Assembly (NCBI GenBank): GCA_965243255.1
Contig: CBDEUH010000004.1
Location: 372,001 to 436,000 of the forward strand
From: Bin87 sp965243255
Lineage (GTDB): Bacteria; Chloroflexota; Dehalococcoidia; Lucifugimonadales; UBA3495
Direction of reading: 5' to 3'
DNA length: 64,000 nt
Part shown: one piece after another, positions 56,192 to 64,000 of the stretch
Numbering within the stretch: position 1 is the first letter of the stretch
Layout of the letters: the number at the start of each line of letters is the position of its first letter
The notes under the pieces: generated by a model
What the model was told of the DNA's origin: nothing
What the model saw: the letters and a program-made list of their open reading frames with translations, nothing else
Databases searched by the model: none
Program-made: the position numbers and the translations under genes

Positions 56192-57301
56192 ATGGCGATC
56201 CATCCGGCCCTGCCCGCAACGGCAAATGACATAACCGCCGGCTGGCTGCAGCAGGCCGTGGCCGCCGGCGGCAATCCCGATTTCCCCGCCATACGCAGCG
56301 TCGCCTTAGAGCAAATCGGTGTCGGCGTCGGCCTGGTCGGTGCCATCCTGCGCTGCCATCTCACGTACGACGATGACCCTCCCGGCGGCCCCGAAACCGT
56401 CATCGTCAAGCTGCCCAGCGCCGACCCGGACACCTTGCGCGTAGCGAAACGCCTGAATCTCTACCGCCGCGAATGCGACTACTACCGCCATGTCGCGCCT
56501 CACGCCCCCATCCGTTCACCGGCTTTGTACTACGGCGACTTCAACGACCGCAGCCATCGCTTCGTCCTGGTTCTGGAAGACCTCAAGGCTATGGCCGCAC
56601 CCGACCAGGTTGTCGGCGCCGACGCAGAGCAGGCCAAAACCGCCGTTCGCGCCATCGCCAGATTGCACGGACATTTCTGGAACAAGGTGAATCAACCGCC
56701 GGCTTCCAGGTTTAACAACGCCTCCAACGGTGCCCGTCGGCTGCCTGCACAAGACGCCTACCAGGCCAGTTTGCCCTCCGTACTCAGTCGCTTCGGGAGC
56801 TTTTTCACGGAGCCGATGCGCCGCCTGGCCGAAGAATATGGCCGACAACTCGCCGCCCATCAGCAGCACGTCGCCGCCGGCCCGCAAACCTTCATCCACG
56901 GCGATTACCGCTTGGACAATATGTTCTTTGCTGTTGACGGAGACAACGATGATTTCGCCGTTCTCGACTGGCAAGTCTGCGGCGTATCCAGCGGACTGTC
57001 CGACGTCGCGTACTTCCTGTCCTCCAGCGTCGCTACCGAGGTTCGGCGGGAGATTGAGCATGAAGTCCTCGCCGAATATCACGCCGTCATTCGCAGCATT
57101 GGAGTGGACAATATCAGCTTTGAAGACTGCTGGCGCAGCTACCGTCAGAATATGCTCGGCTGCTTCCGCACCCCGGTAATCGCCGGCGGCCAGTTTGACT
57201 TTACCAACCAGCGAGGCCGCAGGATGGCCGAGGTGTTTCTACAGCGAGCCCTAACTGCTATTGACGACCTCAATGCTCACGACTTTCTACCGGGCCGCTG
57301 A
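56192..57301 (+). CDS. Aminoglycoside-phosphotransferase/ecdysteroid-kinase-like protein
   Basis: 369-residue small-molecule kinase-like protein. The ATP-binding Lys is in ETVIVKLPS (near residue 72), the Brenner catalytic loop reads FIHGDYRLDNMFF (near 230-242) and the metal Asp is in AVLDWQ (near 255). Members phosphorylate small alcohols or act beside acyl-CoA dehydrogenases (FadE-type partners). No antibiotic-resistance role should be assumed. It stands between a ThDP enzyme and radC. Substrate unknown. Confidence 0.88.
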   Translation: MAIHPALPATANDITAGWLQQAVAAGGNPDFPAIRSVALEQIGVGVGLVGAILRCHLTYDDDPPGGPETVIVKLPSADPDTLRVAKRLNLYRRECDYYRHVAPHAPIRSPALYYGDFNDRSHRFVLVLEDLKAMAAPDQVVGADAEQAKTAVRAIARLHGHFWNKVNQPPASRFNNASNGARRLPAQDAYQASLPSVLSRFGSFFTEPMRRLAEEYGRQLAAHQQHVAAGPQTFIHGDYRLDNMFFAVDGDNDDFAVLDWQVCGVSSGLSDVAYFLSSSVATEVRREIEHEVLAEYHAVIRSIGVDNISFEDCWRSYRQNMLGCFRTPVIAGGQFDFTNQRGRRMAEVFLQRALTAIDDLNAHDFLPGR

Positions 57302-57367
57302 ATTGATGACAACCGCCCATAGCGCAATCACGGATGGCACGTTTAGACTGGCCGGCAATGTTCCACC

Positions 57368-58267
57368 ATGCCGGAGATAATGATGGCAATAGCTGGTTCG
57401 CCCGCCGATACTACCGCCTTGGACGATTTTCGCGCCTATCTCGACGAGATTCTGGCCGGCGCATCGGTACAAGCTCTGGAAAGGCTTGACGATGCCGCTC
57501 CCGACCCTGCAGCCGATCCGGAAAGCCACTCCGATCCTGAACCGCCCCGTCCCCGTCCAAAGCGGCCCTTATACCAGCCCACCATTCGCCAGCTGCCCGC
57601 CAATGAGCGCCCCCGGGAACGCCTCCGCGAACACGGCCCCCGCTACCTGAACAACGCCGAGCTGGTCGCCATCCTGCTGCGCACCGGCATCGCCGGCGAA
57701 AACGCCATCAGCCTCGCCACCCGCATCATCGCCGAGTTCGAAGGTCTGGGCGGCCTGGCTCGGGCCGAGTACGCCGAACTCTGCGAACAGCGCGGCCTCA
57801 GCCACGCCAAAACCTGCGAGATTATGGCCGCTCTGGAGTTGGGCCGCCGCATCGCCTCCCTGGCGCCCGAGGAACGCGCGCAGATTTCCTGTCCCCAGGA
57901 CGCCGCCAACCTGGTCTCCGCCGAAATGCAGCTCCTGGCGCAGGAGCATCTAATCGTGCTGCTGCTCAATACCCGCAATCAGGTGCTGGCCAAGCGCACC
58001 ATCTACATCGGCACCGTAAACAGCAGCGCGGTGCGCCCCGCCGAGGTCCTCCGCCCCGCCGTGCGCGAAAACGCACCGTCCATTATCATGGTTCACAACC
58101 ACCCGTCCGGCGACCCGACGCCCAGCCCGGAAGACGTGGCCATCACCCGCGACCTGGTCGCTGCCGGCAAGCTGATGGACATCGAACTGCTCGACCATCT
58201 CGTAATCGGCCACGGCGGACGGTTCACCAGCCTTAAGGAAAAGGGTTTAGGGTTTGACTCGCCCTGA
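57368..58267 (+). CDS. radC: RadC-family protein (JAMM fold)
   Basis: 299 residues. An N-terminal acidic/proline-rich extension of about 70 residues is not part of the family. From RQLPANERPRERLREHG (near 75) begins the helix-hairpin-helix region, then the JAMM domain with the metal motif HNHPSGDPTPSPEDVAIT (near 240-257) and a final LDHLVIGHGG. Called a DNA repair protein, though its role is disputed; often near mobile or recombination genes. A cupin gene follows 19 bases later. Confidence 0.93.
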   Translation: MPEIMMAIAGSPADTTALDDFRAYLDEILAGASVQALERLDDAAPDPAADPESHSDPEPPRPRPKRPLYQPTIRQLPANERPRERLREHGPRYLNNAELVAILLRTGIAGENAISLATRIIAEFEGLGGLARAEYAELCEQRGLSHAKTCEIMAALELGRRIASLAPEERAQISCPQDAANLVSAEMQLLAQEHLIVLLLNTRNQVLAKRTIYIGTVNSSAVRPAEVLRPAVRENAPSIIMVHNHPSGDPTPSPEDVAITRDLVAAGKLMDIELLDHLVIGHGGRFTSLKEKGLGFDSP

Positions 58268-58286
58268 GCATCAAGGAGACGACACC

Positions 58287-58619
58287 ATGAGCAACTACTT
58301 CCTCCAACCCGACGGCCGCAGCTACAAAGAGCTGGCCGAAGGCGCCCGCACCCGCACCTTCTGGGGCGAGCAGATGCTTTTCTCGCTGGTCGAGGTGGAG
58401 GCCGGCGCGCTGGTTCCTCTGCACACCCACCCCCACGAGCAGGGCGGCATCATCGTCCAGGGCGAGCTGGAAATGGGCATCGGCGGCGAGGTTCGCCTCC
58501 TCAAGCCCGGCGACATGTACATCATCCCCGGCAACGTCGAGCACTACGCCCAAGGTCAGGACACCAAAGCCGTCGCGCTGGACATCTTCAGCCCGGTGCG
58601 CGAGGAGTTCAAGTACTAG
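58287..58619 (+). CDS. Cupin-domain protein
   Basis: 110-residue single cupin barrel. The first metal motif is in PLHTHPHEQGGIIVQGELE (His, His, Glu/Gln), the second in PGDMYIIPGNVEHYA with the last His. Such proteins bind Mn, Fe or Zn; enzyme or sensor roles cannot be told apart. AAGGAG lies eight bases before the ATG; a longer frame overlaps radC. The stop overlaps the stop of the convergent hemD in a CTAG. Confidence 0.9.
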   Translation: MSNYFLQPDGRSYKELAEGARTRTFWGEQMLFSLVEVEAGALVPLHTHPHEQGGIIVQGELEMGIGGEVRLLKPGDMYIIPGNVEHYAQGQDTKAVALDIFSPVREEFKY

Positions 58620-59440
58620 CCGGCGTCGCCGAAGTAGTCCGCCACTGCCAGCACCAGGTTGCCCATGTGGGGGTGGTCCGGCTCAACGTCCACGTCGATT
58701 CCGCACTCCTGAAGCTTGCGGCTGCAAACCGGCCCCACCGACGCCACGGCCACCGAGCCGGCCAGGCTGTCCCGCAAGACCTCCTCCCGCCCGGCGCCGG
58801 CGGCGATTTCCAGCAAGTTTGGCACCTGCGGTCGGCTGGTGAACGCCAGGGCGTCAACGGTGCCTTGCTCCATCCGGTCGATGAGTTCCAGCACCGGCCC
58901 GCTGTCGTCGGGCAGTCCCCAGTCGTACAGCGTCAGCTCTCGGAAGTCCGCCCCCTGTTCCCGCAGGTAGGTGGGCAGCTCAGAGTCGGGCCCGCCGTAC
59001 CGCTGGAAGATGACCCGCTTGCCCCTCAGCGACAGCCCGCCCATGGCCGCCGTCAGATCCGACGACGTGTACGGCTCCGGCGGCATGATGGCGATGGGGA
59101 TTTTGTGCCGCCGCAGGATGCGACCGGGCTTCGGACTGCGCGCCACCACCGTAATCTCCCGCAGCGCGTCCTCAAACTCCGGCAGCCGTCCCAACTCCTC
59201 GGCAATGCCCATCATCGCGTTGGCGCCCACGCCCGTGAGAAAGATGGCCACTTCCACCCGCCCGTCGCACACGTCGGCAACGGCCTGCCGCACCTCCGGG
59301 CTGTCCTGCCGGTAGTGTTCCTGCATCACCGGCGCGGCCAGCGGAACGCCCCCGTGCCGCCGGATGAGGCCCGCCATCTCGTCGGGCATCCGCGCCTCCA
59401 CAAAGGCTAGCACCCGCCCGTTCAGCGATGCCTTGGTCAT
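58616..59440 (-). CDS. hemD: Uroporphyrinogen-III synthase-like protein
   Basis: 274-residue HemD-fold protein of two similar halves. Visible: an opening LNGRVLAFVEARMPDEMAGL, IFLTGVGANAMMG near residue 70, ARSPKPGRILR near 100, LYDWGLP near 175, and the diagnostic DALAFTSRPQVPNLLE near 200. It closes the tetrapyrrole ring, needed for siroheme. Placed right after nirA, a siroheme enzyme, this fits co-expression. The start is uncertain: ATG 59440 is used; a GTG at 59491 would overlap nirA by 17 bases. Confidence 0.85.
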   Translation of the reverse strand: MTKASLNGRVLAFVEARMPDEMAGLIRRHGGVPLAAPVMQEHYRQDSPEVRQAVADVCDGRVEVAIFLTGVGANAMMGIAEELGRLPEFEDALREITVVARSPKPGRILRRHKIPIAIMPPEPYTSSDLTAAMGGLSLRGKRVIFQRYGGPDSELPTYLREQGADFRELTLYDWGLPDDSGPVLELIDRMEQGTVDALAFTSRPQVPNLLEIAAGAGREEVLRDSLAGSVAVASVGPVCSRKLQECGIDVDVEPDHPHMGNLVLAVADYFGDAG

Positions 59441-59474
59441 TCCGCTGCGAACCCCGCCGACGCGGTCCCCCACG

Positions 59475-61310
59475 CTAAACGGCGCACTCACCTTCGCCGC
59501 GCTCCAGCACGTACTGGTTGGTGCGCTCCCAGTCGAAGTACATCTCGCCGCCGCCCTCGGCTTCGTGGCCCACTTCCTGGGCCCGCGCCGCCACCGAGGT
59601 CATCTCTTCCAGTCCCACCCGGTCCAGGAAGGCGTTGAACCCTTCCGCTTCGTTGGCCCGGTTGTCCTTGTAGTAGCTCACGATGTCCTTCAGAACGGAG
59701 GGAACCAGCTTGGCCGGCACCTTCACTTTGGGCACCCGCGTTCCGATGCGGGAGTCCTCCACCCGGTTATCGCCGTAGTTGCCCCCCAGGAACAGCTCGT
59801 AGGACGGGATTTGCTGACCCTCCACGCCCTTGACCGCCGCGCCGTGGAAGCCGATGTTGGCAATGTGATGCAGCCCGCAGCCGTTGGGGCAGCCGCTCAT
59901 CTTGATGCGGATGTCGCCCACGCCGGCGTCGTCCGCCAGCCCGTTCCAGCCCGACATCTCCTCCCGCAGGGCCTTGGCCAGCCCCATCGACGCCGTGATG
60001 CCCAGCTTGCAGCTGTCGGTGCCGGGGCAAGACACCACGTTGGTGATGTGGTCGTGGCCGGCCTCGGCCAGCTCCAGCTCCCGCAGCGCCTGCCATACGT
60101 CGTGCAGGTAGCCGGTGGGCACCCAGCGCAGGACGATGTTCTGCTCCTGGGTGGTGCGCGCCTTGCCTCCGGTGTACTTGCGAACGATGTCCGCCAGCCC
60201 GCGAAACTGCGCCGGGTCCAGGTCGCCGCGCACCGTCTTGATGTGCACCACGTGGTAGCCGTCCTGCCGTTGCCCTTCCACGTTGGCGTCACGCCAGGCC
60301 CGGTACTCCGGGCCGTGGTCGCCATCGTCGGTGGCAGCCGGAGGATCCGGCGGCGTTTCCCGCTGGATGTCCTCGGCGGTCATCAGCGGCCTGAAGTCGA
60401 TGGAGCCGATGTTTTCCAGCTCGGCGTCCACCATGCTGCGGAACTCGTCCAGCCCGATCTTGTCGATCAGCACCTTCAGCCGGGCCATCATGCGATTCTT
60501 GCGCAGGATGTCGGCGTTGTTGAACACCGTCCACACCGCCAGCGCAACCCGAAGGTAATCGTCTTCGGATACCCACTCGTACAACGGCTTGGCCAGCCGC
60601 GGCATGATGGACGTGCCTCCGCCGCAATACACCTTGAACCCCTTGCGCTGCTCGCCGTCAATCTCCTTGTACTGCGACACAAACGTCAGGTCCTGGATGG
60701 CAGCAGCCACTTCGTCCCGCTGGTCGTTGCCGGTAAAGGCCGACTTGAACTTGCGGGGGAAGCTCTGCGTGATGGGGTGCCGCACGCCAAAACGCACGTA
60801 GGCCGTCAGGTACGGCGTGGGGTCGAAAACTTCCTGGGGACTCACCCCGGCCGTGGCCGGCCCCACCACGTTGCGCACGGTGTTGCCGCAGGCTTCACGG
60901 GTGGACAGTCCCACGTTCCCCAGGAGTCGCAACACTTCCGAGGTCTGTTCCAGCGGAATGTGGTGCAGCTGGATGTTTTCCCGCGTGGTGATATGCCCCT
61001 TCTGCAACGGAGCGTAGCGCTCCGCCACGTCGCCGAAGCAGTCCAGCTGCTCGGGAGAAACGATGCCGCCGGGCAGCTTGACCCGGATCATCTGCACGTC
61101 GGCCTGCCGCTGTCCGTACACCCCTTGCCGCAGCCGGAAGGGAGTGAACACCGTGTTGTCCAGCTCGCCGGAGCGGAAGCGGTCCACCTCGGCGTCAAAG
61201 CGCTGGATTTCATCCTCCATGAAGGGAATGATGCCCGGCGCGTCAGGGGCCAGCCCCATGCTGGTCTGGTGAATTTCGTCCTGGCTGGGATTCTGTCCTT
61301 GGATCGTCAC
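59475..61310 (-). CDS. nirA: Ferredoxin-type nitrite/sulfite reductase
   Basis: 611-residue siroheme and 4Fe-4S reductase of the NirA/SirA family, reducing nitrite to ammonium or sulfite to sulfide. Two tandem half-domains are visible; the cluster-siroheme cysteines lie in CPGTDSCKLG and GCPNGCG (C-x5-C and C-x3-C) near residue 465-515. The GTG at 61310 is chosen because AGGAGG is five bases upstream; an ATG-led longer frame would cover the attenuator hairpins. It has its own promoter and a structured 170-base leader. With amt, it suggests nitrogen assimilation, but the sulfite alternative is open. Confidence 0.92.
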   Translation of the reverse strand: MTIQGQNPSQDEIHQTSMGLAPDAPGIIPFMEDEIQRFDAEVDRFRSGELDNTVFTPFRLRQGVYGQRQADVQMIRVKLPGGIVSPEQLDCFGDVAERYAPLQKGHITTRENIQLHHIPLEQTSEVLRLLGNVGLSTREACGNTVRNVVGPATAGVSPQEVFDPTPYLTAYVRFGVRHPITQSFPRKFKSAFTGNDQRDEVAAAIQDLTFVSQYKEIDGEQRKGFKVYCGGGTSIMPRLAKPLYEWVSEDDYLRVALAVWTVFNNADILRKNRMMARLKVLIDKIGLDEFRSMVDAELENIGSIDFRPLMTAEDIQRETPPDPPAATDDGDHGPEYRAWRDANVEGQRQDGYHVVHIKTVRGDLDPAQFRGLADIVRKYTGGKARTTQEQNIVLRWVPTGYLHDVWQALRELELAEAGHDHITNVVSCPGTDSCKLGITASMGLAKALREEMSGWNGLADDAGVGDIRIKMSGCPNGCGLHHIANIGFHGAAVKGVEGQQIPSYELFLGGNYGDNRVEDSRIGTRVPKVKVPAKLVPSVLKDIVSYYKDNRANEAEGFNAFLDRVGLEEMTSVAARAQEVGHEAEGGGEMYFDWERTNQYVLERGEGECAV

Positions 61311-61330
61311 CGTGTCCTCCTCCGAATTGC

Positions 61331-61373
61331 GGCACGAAAAAACCCACCGTGCCATTGTCGGCAAATCGGTGGG
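61331..61373 (-). promoter_or_regulatory. Attenuator-like terminator/antiterminator hairpins in the nirA leader
   Basis: On the minus strand CCCACCG and CGGTGGG (61373-61367 with 61349-61343) form a hairpin followed by six T (61342-61337), an intrinsic terminator. GGCACG (61353-61348) and CGTGCC (61336-61331) form another hairpin that shares bases with the first, so only one can exist. The ribosome site lies just downstream. Upstream leader sequence (61374-61475) is rich in pairing segments (TGCCTG/CAGGCA). It looks like a regulated leader; no known riboswitch class is recognised. Confidence 0.6.
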
Positions 61374-61481
61374 CGCAGGTATTGCCTGTGATTGTAAGTC
61401 AGGTTAAGCCTGCCCCCAATTTGCGGGGACAAGAACAGGTGCGCAGGCAATTGGTTTTGCAGGTACTTTGCATTTGCGAAA

Positions 61482-61510
61482 ACTATACCGCCGGGGTCGG
61501 AAATTGTCAA
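61482..61510 (-). promoter_or_regulatory. Sigma-70-type promoter of nirA
   Basis: TTGACA (61510-61505), 17-base spacer, TATAGT (61487-61482). Near-consensus, giving a leader of about 165 bases before the nirA start. Confidence 0.8.
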
Positions 61511-61536
61511 CAGGGCCGCAACCGGATTTCGCCGCC

Positions 61537-62211
61537 CTAGCGCAGCGAGTCCTTCAGCTCCCGGGTTCCCACCGTATGACCCGAAATCAGCCACAGCACC
61601 CGCTCCGCGATGTTGGTAGCCCGGTCGGCGATCCTCTCCAGGTTGTGCGCGACCCACAACAGGTACGTTGCTCGCTCGATGGTGCCGGGATCCGACAGCA
61701 TATACGTTAGCAGCTCCCGGTAAATCTGGTTGTAAAGATCGTCAATGGCGTCGTCGGCGGTGCAGACCTTGCGAGCCAGCGGCTCGTCCCGCTCGGTGTA
61801 CGCTTGCAGGCTCTCCTCCAGCATTTTCAGCGCCAGGTCGGCCATGCGCGGTATGTCGATCAGCGGCTTTAACAACGGCTGGTCCCCGATGCGAATGCTG
61901 ATCTTGGCGATGCCCTCCGCATAGTCCCCCATCCGCTCCAGCTCCACCCCGATGTGCACCGCCGACATCACCGAGCGCAGGTCGCTGGCCATGGGTTGCT
62001 GCGTCGCCAGCAGCATCACGCACTTGTTTTCCAGTTCGTCCTGCAGCCGGTCGATCTCGTCGTCGGCGTCAACAACCTCCTGGGCCAGCGCAGTGTCCTG
62101 CGTCTCCAGGGCCTTCAGCGCCCGCCGTGTCGCCGATTCAACGTGCTGCCCCATTTCGGACAGGCTGGTTTGCAGGTCGGTCAGGTCGCGGTCATAGTCG
62201 GAACGTAACAT
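61537..62211 (-). CDS. phoU: Phosphate-uptake regulator PhoU
   Basis: 224-residue all-helical protein made of two three-helix PhoU repeats. The metal-binding (E/D)xxxD signatures are visible as ELERMGDYAEGIAK near residue 90 and NLERIADRATNIAE near 193. It links the Pst transporter to phosphate sensing. It follows pstB by 47 bases and is the last gene of the pst unit; no phoR/phoB is in the window. Confidence 0.95.
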   Translation of the reverse strand: MLRSDYDRDLTDLQTSLSEMGQHVESATRRALKALETQDTALAQEVVDADDEIDRLQDELENKCVMLLATQQPMASDLRSVMSAVHIGVELERMGDYAEGIAKISIRIGDQPLLKPLIDIPRMADLALKMLEESLQAYTERDEPLARKVCTADDAIDDLYNQIYRELLTYMLSDPGTIERATYLLWVAHNLERIADRATNIAERVLWLISGHTVGTRELKDSLR

Positions 62212-62258
62212 TTTGGCCCCTCCCTGGTCCGTGCCGGGCCGCTCGCCACCCGGCGGCC

Positions 62259-63044
62259 TTAGCCGAACCGCCCGGTGATGTAGGCTTCGGTGCGCTCGTC
62301 GGTGGGATTGGTGAACAGGGTCCGAGTGTCGCCGAATTCTATCAGATGCGCAATCCGGTCTTCGTCCGGCATCAGAAACGCCGTCTTGTCCGACACGCGA
62401 CCGGCCTGCTGCATGTTGTGGGTTACGATAACGATGCTGTAGCGCTTCTTCAACTCCTGCATCAGTTCTTCAATGGCCAGCGTAGCGATGGGGTCCAGCG
62501 CCGAGCACGGCTCGTCCATCAGGATGACGCTCGGCTCCACCGCCAAAGCCCGCGCGATGCAAAGGCGCTGCTGCTGCCCGCCCGACAACGCCAGCGCCGA
62601 TTCCTTCAGCCGGTCCTTCACTTCGTCCCAAAGTGCCGCGCCCCGCAGCGATTCCTCCACGATCTCGTCCATGCTCCCGCTGAACCCGTTGATGCGCGGG
62701 CCAAAGGCGATGTTGTCGTAGATCGACTTGGGAAACGGGTTGGGACGCTGGAATACCATGCCAATCCGGTAGCGTATCTGCGTCGGGTCCGACCCCGCGG
62801 CGTACAGGTTGAAATCGCCGAACCACATCTCACCTTCCATCCGGAAGATCTCGATGAGGTCGTTCATCCGGTTGATGCACCGCAGCAGCGTGCTCTTGCC
62901 GGCTCCGCTGGGGCCGATGATCGCCGTGATCTCGTTCTCCGGCATATCCATGGTCACCCCTTCGATGACCTTGTTGCTGCCGTAATAGACGCCCACGTCA
63001 ATGGCCCGGATGGCCGGACGGATCGCCACTTCCGTTGCCGCCAT
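62259..63044 (-). CDS. pstB: Phosphate ABC transporter ATP-binding protein
   Basis: 261-residue ATPase. Walker A GPSGAGKST (near residue 45), Q-loop QRPNPFPKSIYDNIAFGPR, signature LSGGQQQR (near 155), Walker B VILMDEP and H-loop VTHNMQQA. The PNPFP sequence and length identify PstB. Starts six bases after pstA. Works with PstC, PstA and PstS in phosphate uptake. Confidence 0.97.
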   Translation of the reverse strand: MAATEVAIRPAIRAIDVGVYYGSNKVIEGVTMDMPENEITAIIGPSGAGKSTLLRCINRMNDLIEIFRMEGEMWFGDFNLYAAGSDPTQIRYRIGMVFQRPNPFPKSIYDNIAFGPRINGFSGSMDEIVEESLRGAALWDEVKDRLKESALALSGGQQQRLCIARALAVEPSVILMDEPCSALDPIATLAIEELMQELKKRYSIVIVTHNMQQAGRVSDKTAFLMPDEDRIAHLIEFGDTRTLFTNPTDERTEAYITGRFG

Positions 63045-63050
63045 GTTGAT

Positions 63051-63953
63051 TTACCCCCTCTGGTTCTTCTGTAGCCGGTTGCGCAGGAAGATCGCAAAGG
63101 CGTTCATCCCCAGCAGCATTACCAGCAGCACGATGATGCCCGCCGCCGCCAGCTGGTGAAACTCCTCCTGCGGCTTGGAAATCCACACGTATATCTGGAT
63201 CGGCAAAACGGTGAAACGGTCCAGCGGATGGGCCGGCGCGAAGGGCACAAAGGACAGCGCCCCCATGATTACCAGCGGCGCCGCCTCTCCCATCGCCCGG
63301 CTCACCGCCAGGATGATGCCCGTCAGGATGCCGGGCATGGCCTGGGGCAGCACCAGCCGCCACACCACCTGCCACTTGGTTCCCCCCAGCGCGTAGCCGC
63401 CCTCCCGTATCGACGACGGAACTGCCCGGATGGCCTCCTGCGACGAGACGATGACCACCGGCATAATTAGCAGCGCCAGCGTCAGCCCCGCCGACAGCGT
63501 GCTCTTGCCCAACGCGAACAGCGCCACGAAGATGCTCAAACCCAGGATGCCGTACACGATGGACGGAACCGCCGCCAGGTTCTGAATGTTTATCTGAATC
63601 AACTCGGTGATGCGGCTGCCCCCCGCGTACTCCTCCAGGTAAATCGCCGCCGATACGCCCACGGTGAAGGACACGAACCCGCAGATTGCCATCACCCACA
63701 ACGTGCCCACGATGGCCGGGAATAGACCCGACCTGACTGCTTCCCTGGATGCTCCTTCCGTGAACAGGGTGATCAGCGAGGCTCCTTCCAGCCCGTACCA
63801 GGCCAGCGCTTCCGCTATCACGCTGTACAGCAGCGCCACCAGCATTATAAGCGCGATGGCCACCGCGGCGACGCACACGCCGTAGAAAACGGCGGCGTTG
63901 CGCTTCCGAGACGACAGCCGGCGACGGTATTGCTGTTCCGTTCCCATCGCCAT
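63051..63953 (-). CDS. pstA: Phosphate ABC transporter permease PstA
   Basis: 300-residue inner-membrane permease with about six spans. The cytoplasmic EAA-type loop reads GGYALGGTKWQVVWRLVLPQAMPGILTG, and AMGEAAPLVIMG is typical of PstA. The ATG overlaps the upstream stop by one base (TAATG). Spacing to pstB is six bases. Confidence 0.96.
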   Translation of the reverse strand: MAMGTEQQYRRRLSSRKRNAAVFYGVCVAAVAIALIMLVALLYSVIAEALAWYGLEGASLITLFTEGASREAVRSGLFPAIVGTLWVMAICGFVSFTVGVSAAIYLEEYAGGSRITELIQINIQNLAAVPSIVYGILGLSIFVALFALGKSTLSAGLTLALLIMPVVIVSSQEAIRAVPSSIREGGYALGGTKWQVVWRLVLPQAMPGILTGIILAVSRAMGEAAPLVIMGALSFVPFAPAHPLDRFTVLPIQIYVWISKPQEEFHQLAAAGIIVLLVMLLGMNAFAIFLRNRLQKNQRG

Positions 63954-64000
63954 TATTCGTACACCTCGCGGAACTTGGCGACGATATACTGGCTGGCCAG
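63953..64000 (-). CDS. pstC: Probable PstC C-terminal end, cut by the window edge
   Basis: Only the last 15 codons are seen (QYIVAKFREVYE, stop), directly overlapping the pstA start. The position upstream of pstA and the basic, post-helix character of the tail suggest the PstC permease; sequence alone is too short to prove it. Confidence 0.5.
   Translation of the reverse strand: MASQYIVAKFREVYE

Noticed and set aside
56192..57301. Antibiotic-resistance aminoglycoside phosphotransferase
   Set aside because: The fold is shared, but sequence style and length fit the broad ecdysteroid-kinase-like group and no resistance context exists.
61331..61373. T-box leader before nirA
   Set aside because: No AGGGTGGNACCGCG-like T-box motif is found; only the generic terminator/antiterminator layout is supported.

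Overview
The window is a GC-rich bacterial chromosome segment with dense, short-spaced genes. The mix of gene families suggests a heterotroph of the Chloroflexota (SAR202 or Dehalococcoidia-like): luciferase-like flavin/F420 oxidoreductases, CaiB/BaiF CoA-transferases, MmgE/PrpD proteins, crotonases, VOC proteins, an F420-type PPOX protein and DUF1501/DUF1800 partners. This assignment is an inference from gene content; no 16S rRNA gene is present.

Layout. 1-4.5 kb: a cut MmgE/PrpD gene, a MOSC-amt-membrane protein operon on the minus strand, and a crotonase. 4.6-8.15 kb: a free-standing 23S rRNA gene with its own strong promoter and a long processing stem, then initiator tRNA-fMet and a terminator; no 16S or 5S is linked. 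8.2-11.9 kb: two tandem NCS2-type permeases, each with a matching promoter and an unusual C-terminal domain resembling a degenerate RsbW-like ATPase. 11.9-18.1 kb, minus strand: a heme-monooxygenase-like protein, two luciferase-like oxidoreductases, an orphan substrate-binding lipoprotein and two CoA-transferases. 18.2-27.7 kb, mostly plus strand: SRPBCC protein, oligopeptidase B, trpDCFB, an atypical SDR and a class V aminotransferase. 27.8-33.8 kb, minus strand: glcDEF with small ORFs between glcD and glcE, and an NHL protein. With the aminotransferase this region could turn glycolate into glyoxylate and then glycine.

33.8-45.3 kb is the most accessory-like part. It holds hicBA, DUF1800/DUF1501 genes, VOC genes around two gene remnants, a PrpD-MFS pair, and a minus-strand cluster of a methyltransferase-nuclease fusion, an HNH nuclease, a chimeric restriction-fragment/antitoxin-like gene and a RelE/ParE-like toxin. 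Upstream of that cluster lies a non-coding stretch with a 63-bp tandem repeat. 45.3-58.6 kb: leuB, a cation exchanger, a JAMM peptidase, two paralogous small zinc ribbons, a frameshifted phosphatase, a crotonase, metF, acpS, nnr, F420/PPOX, a hydrolase with Thr at the nucleophile position, a ThDP enzyme, a kinase-like protein, radC and a cupin. 58.6-64 kb, minus strand: hemD and nirA behind an attenuator-like leader, then phoU-pstB-pstA-(pstC).

A palindromic dispersed repeat of the GTCATTCCCGCG-type recurs at least five times, once in frame inside nnr and once forming the C-terminus of trpF. Several enzymes lack canonical catalytic residues while keeping their fold signatures.
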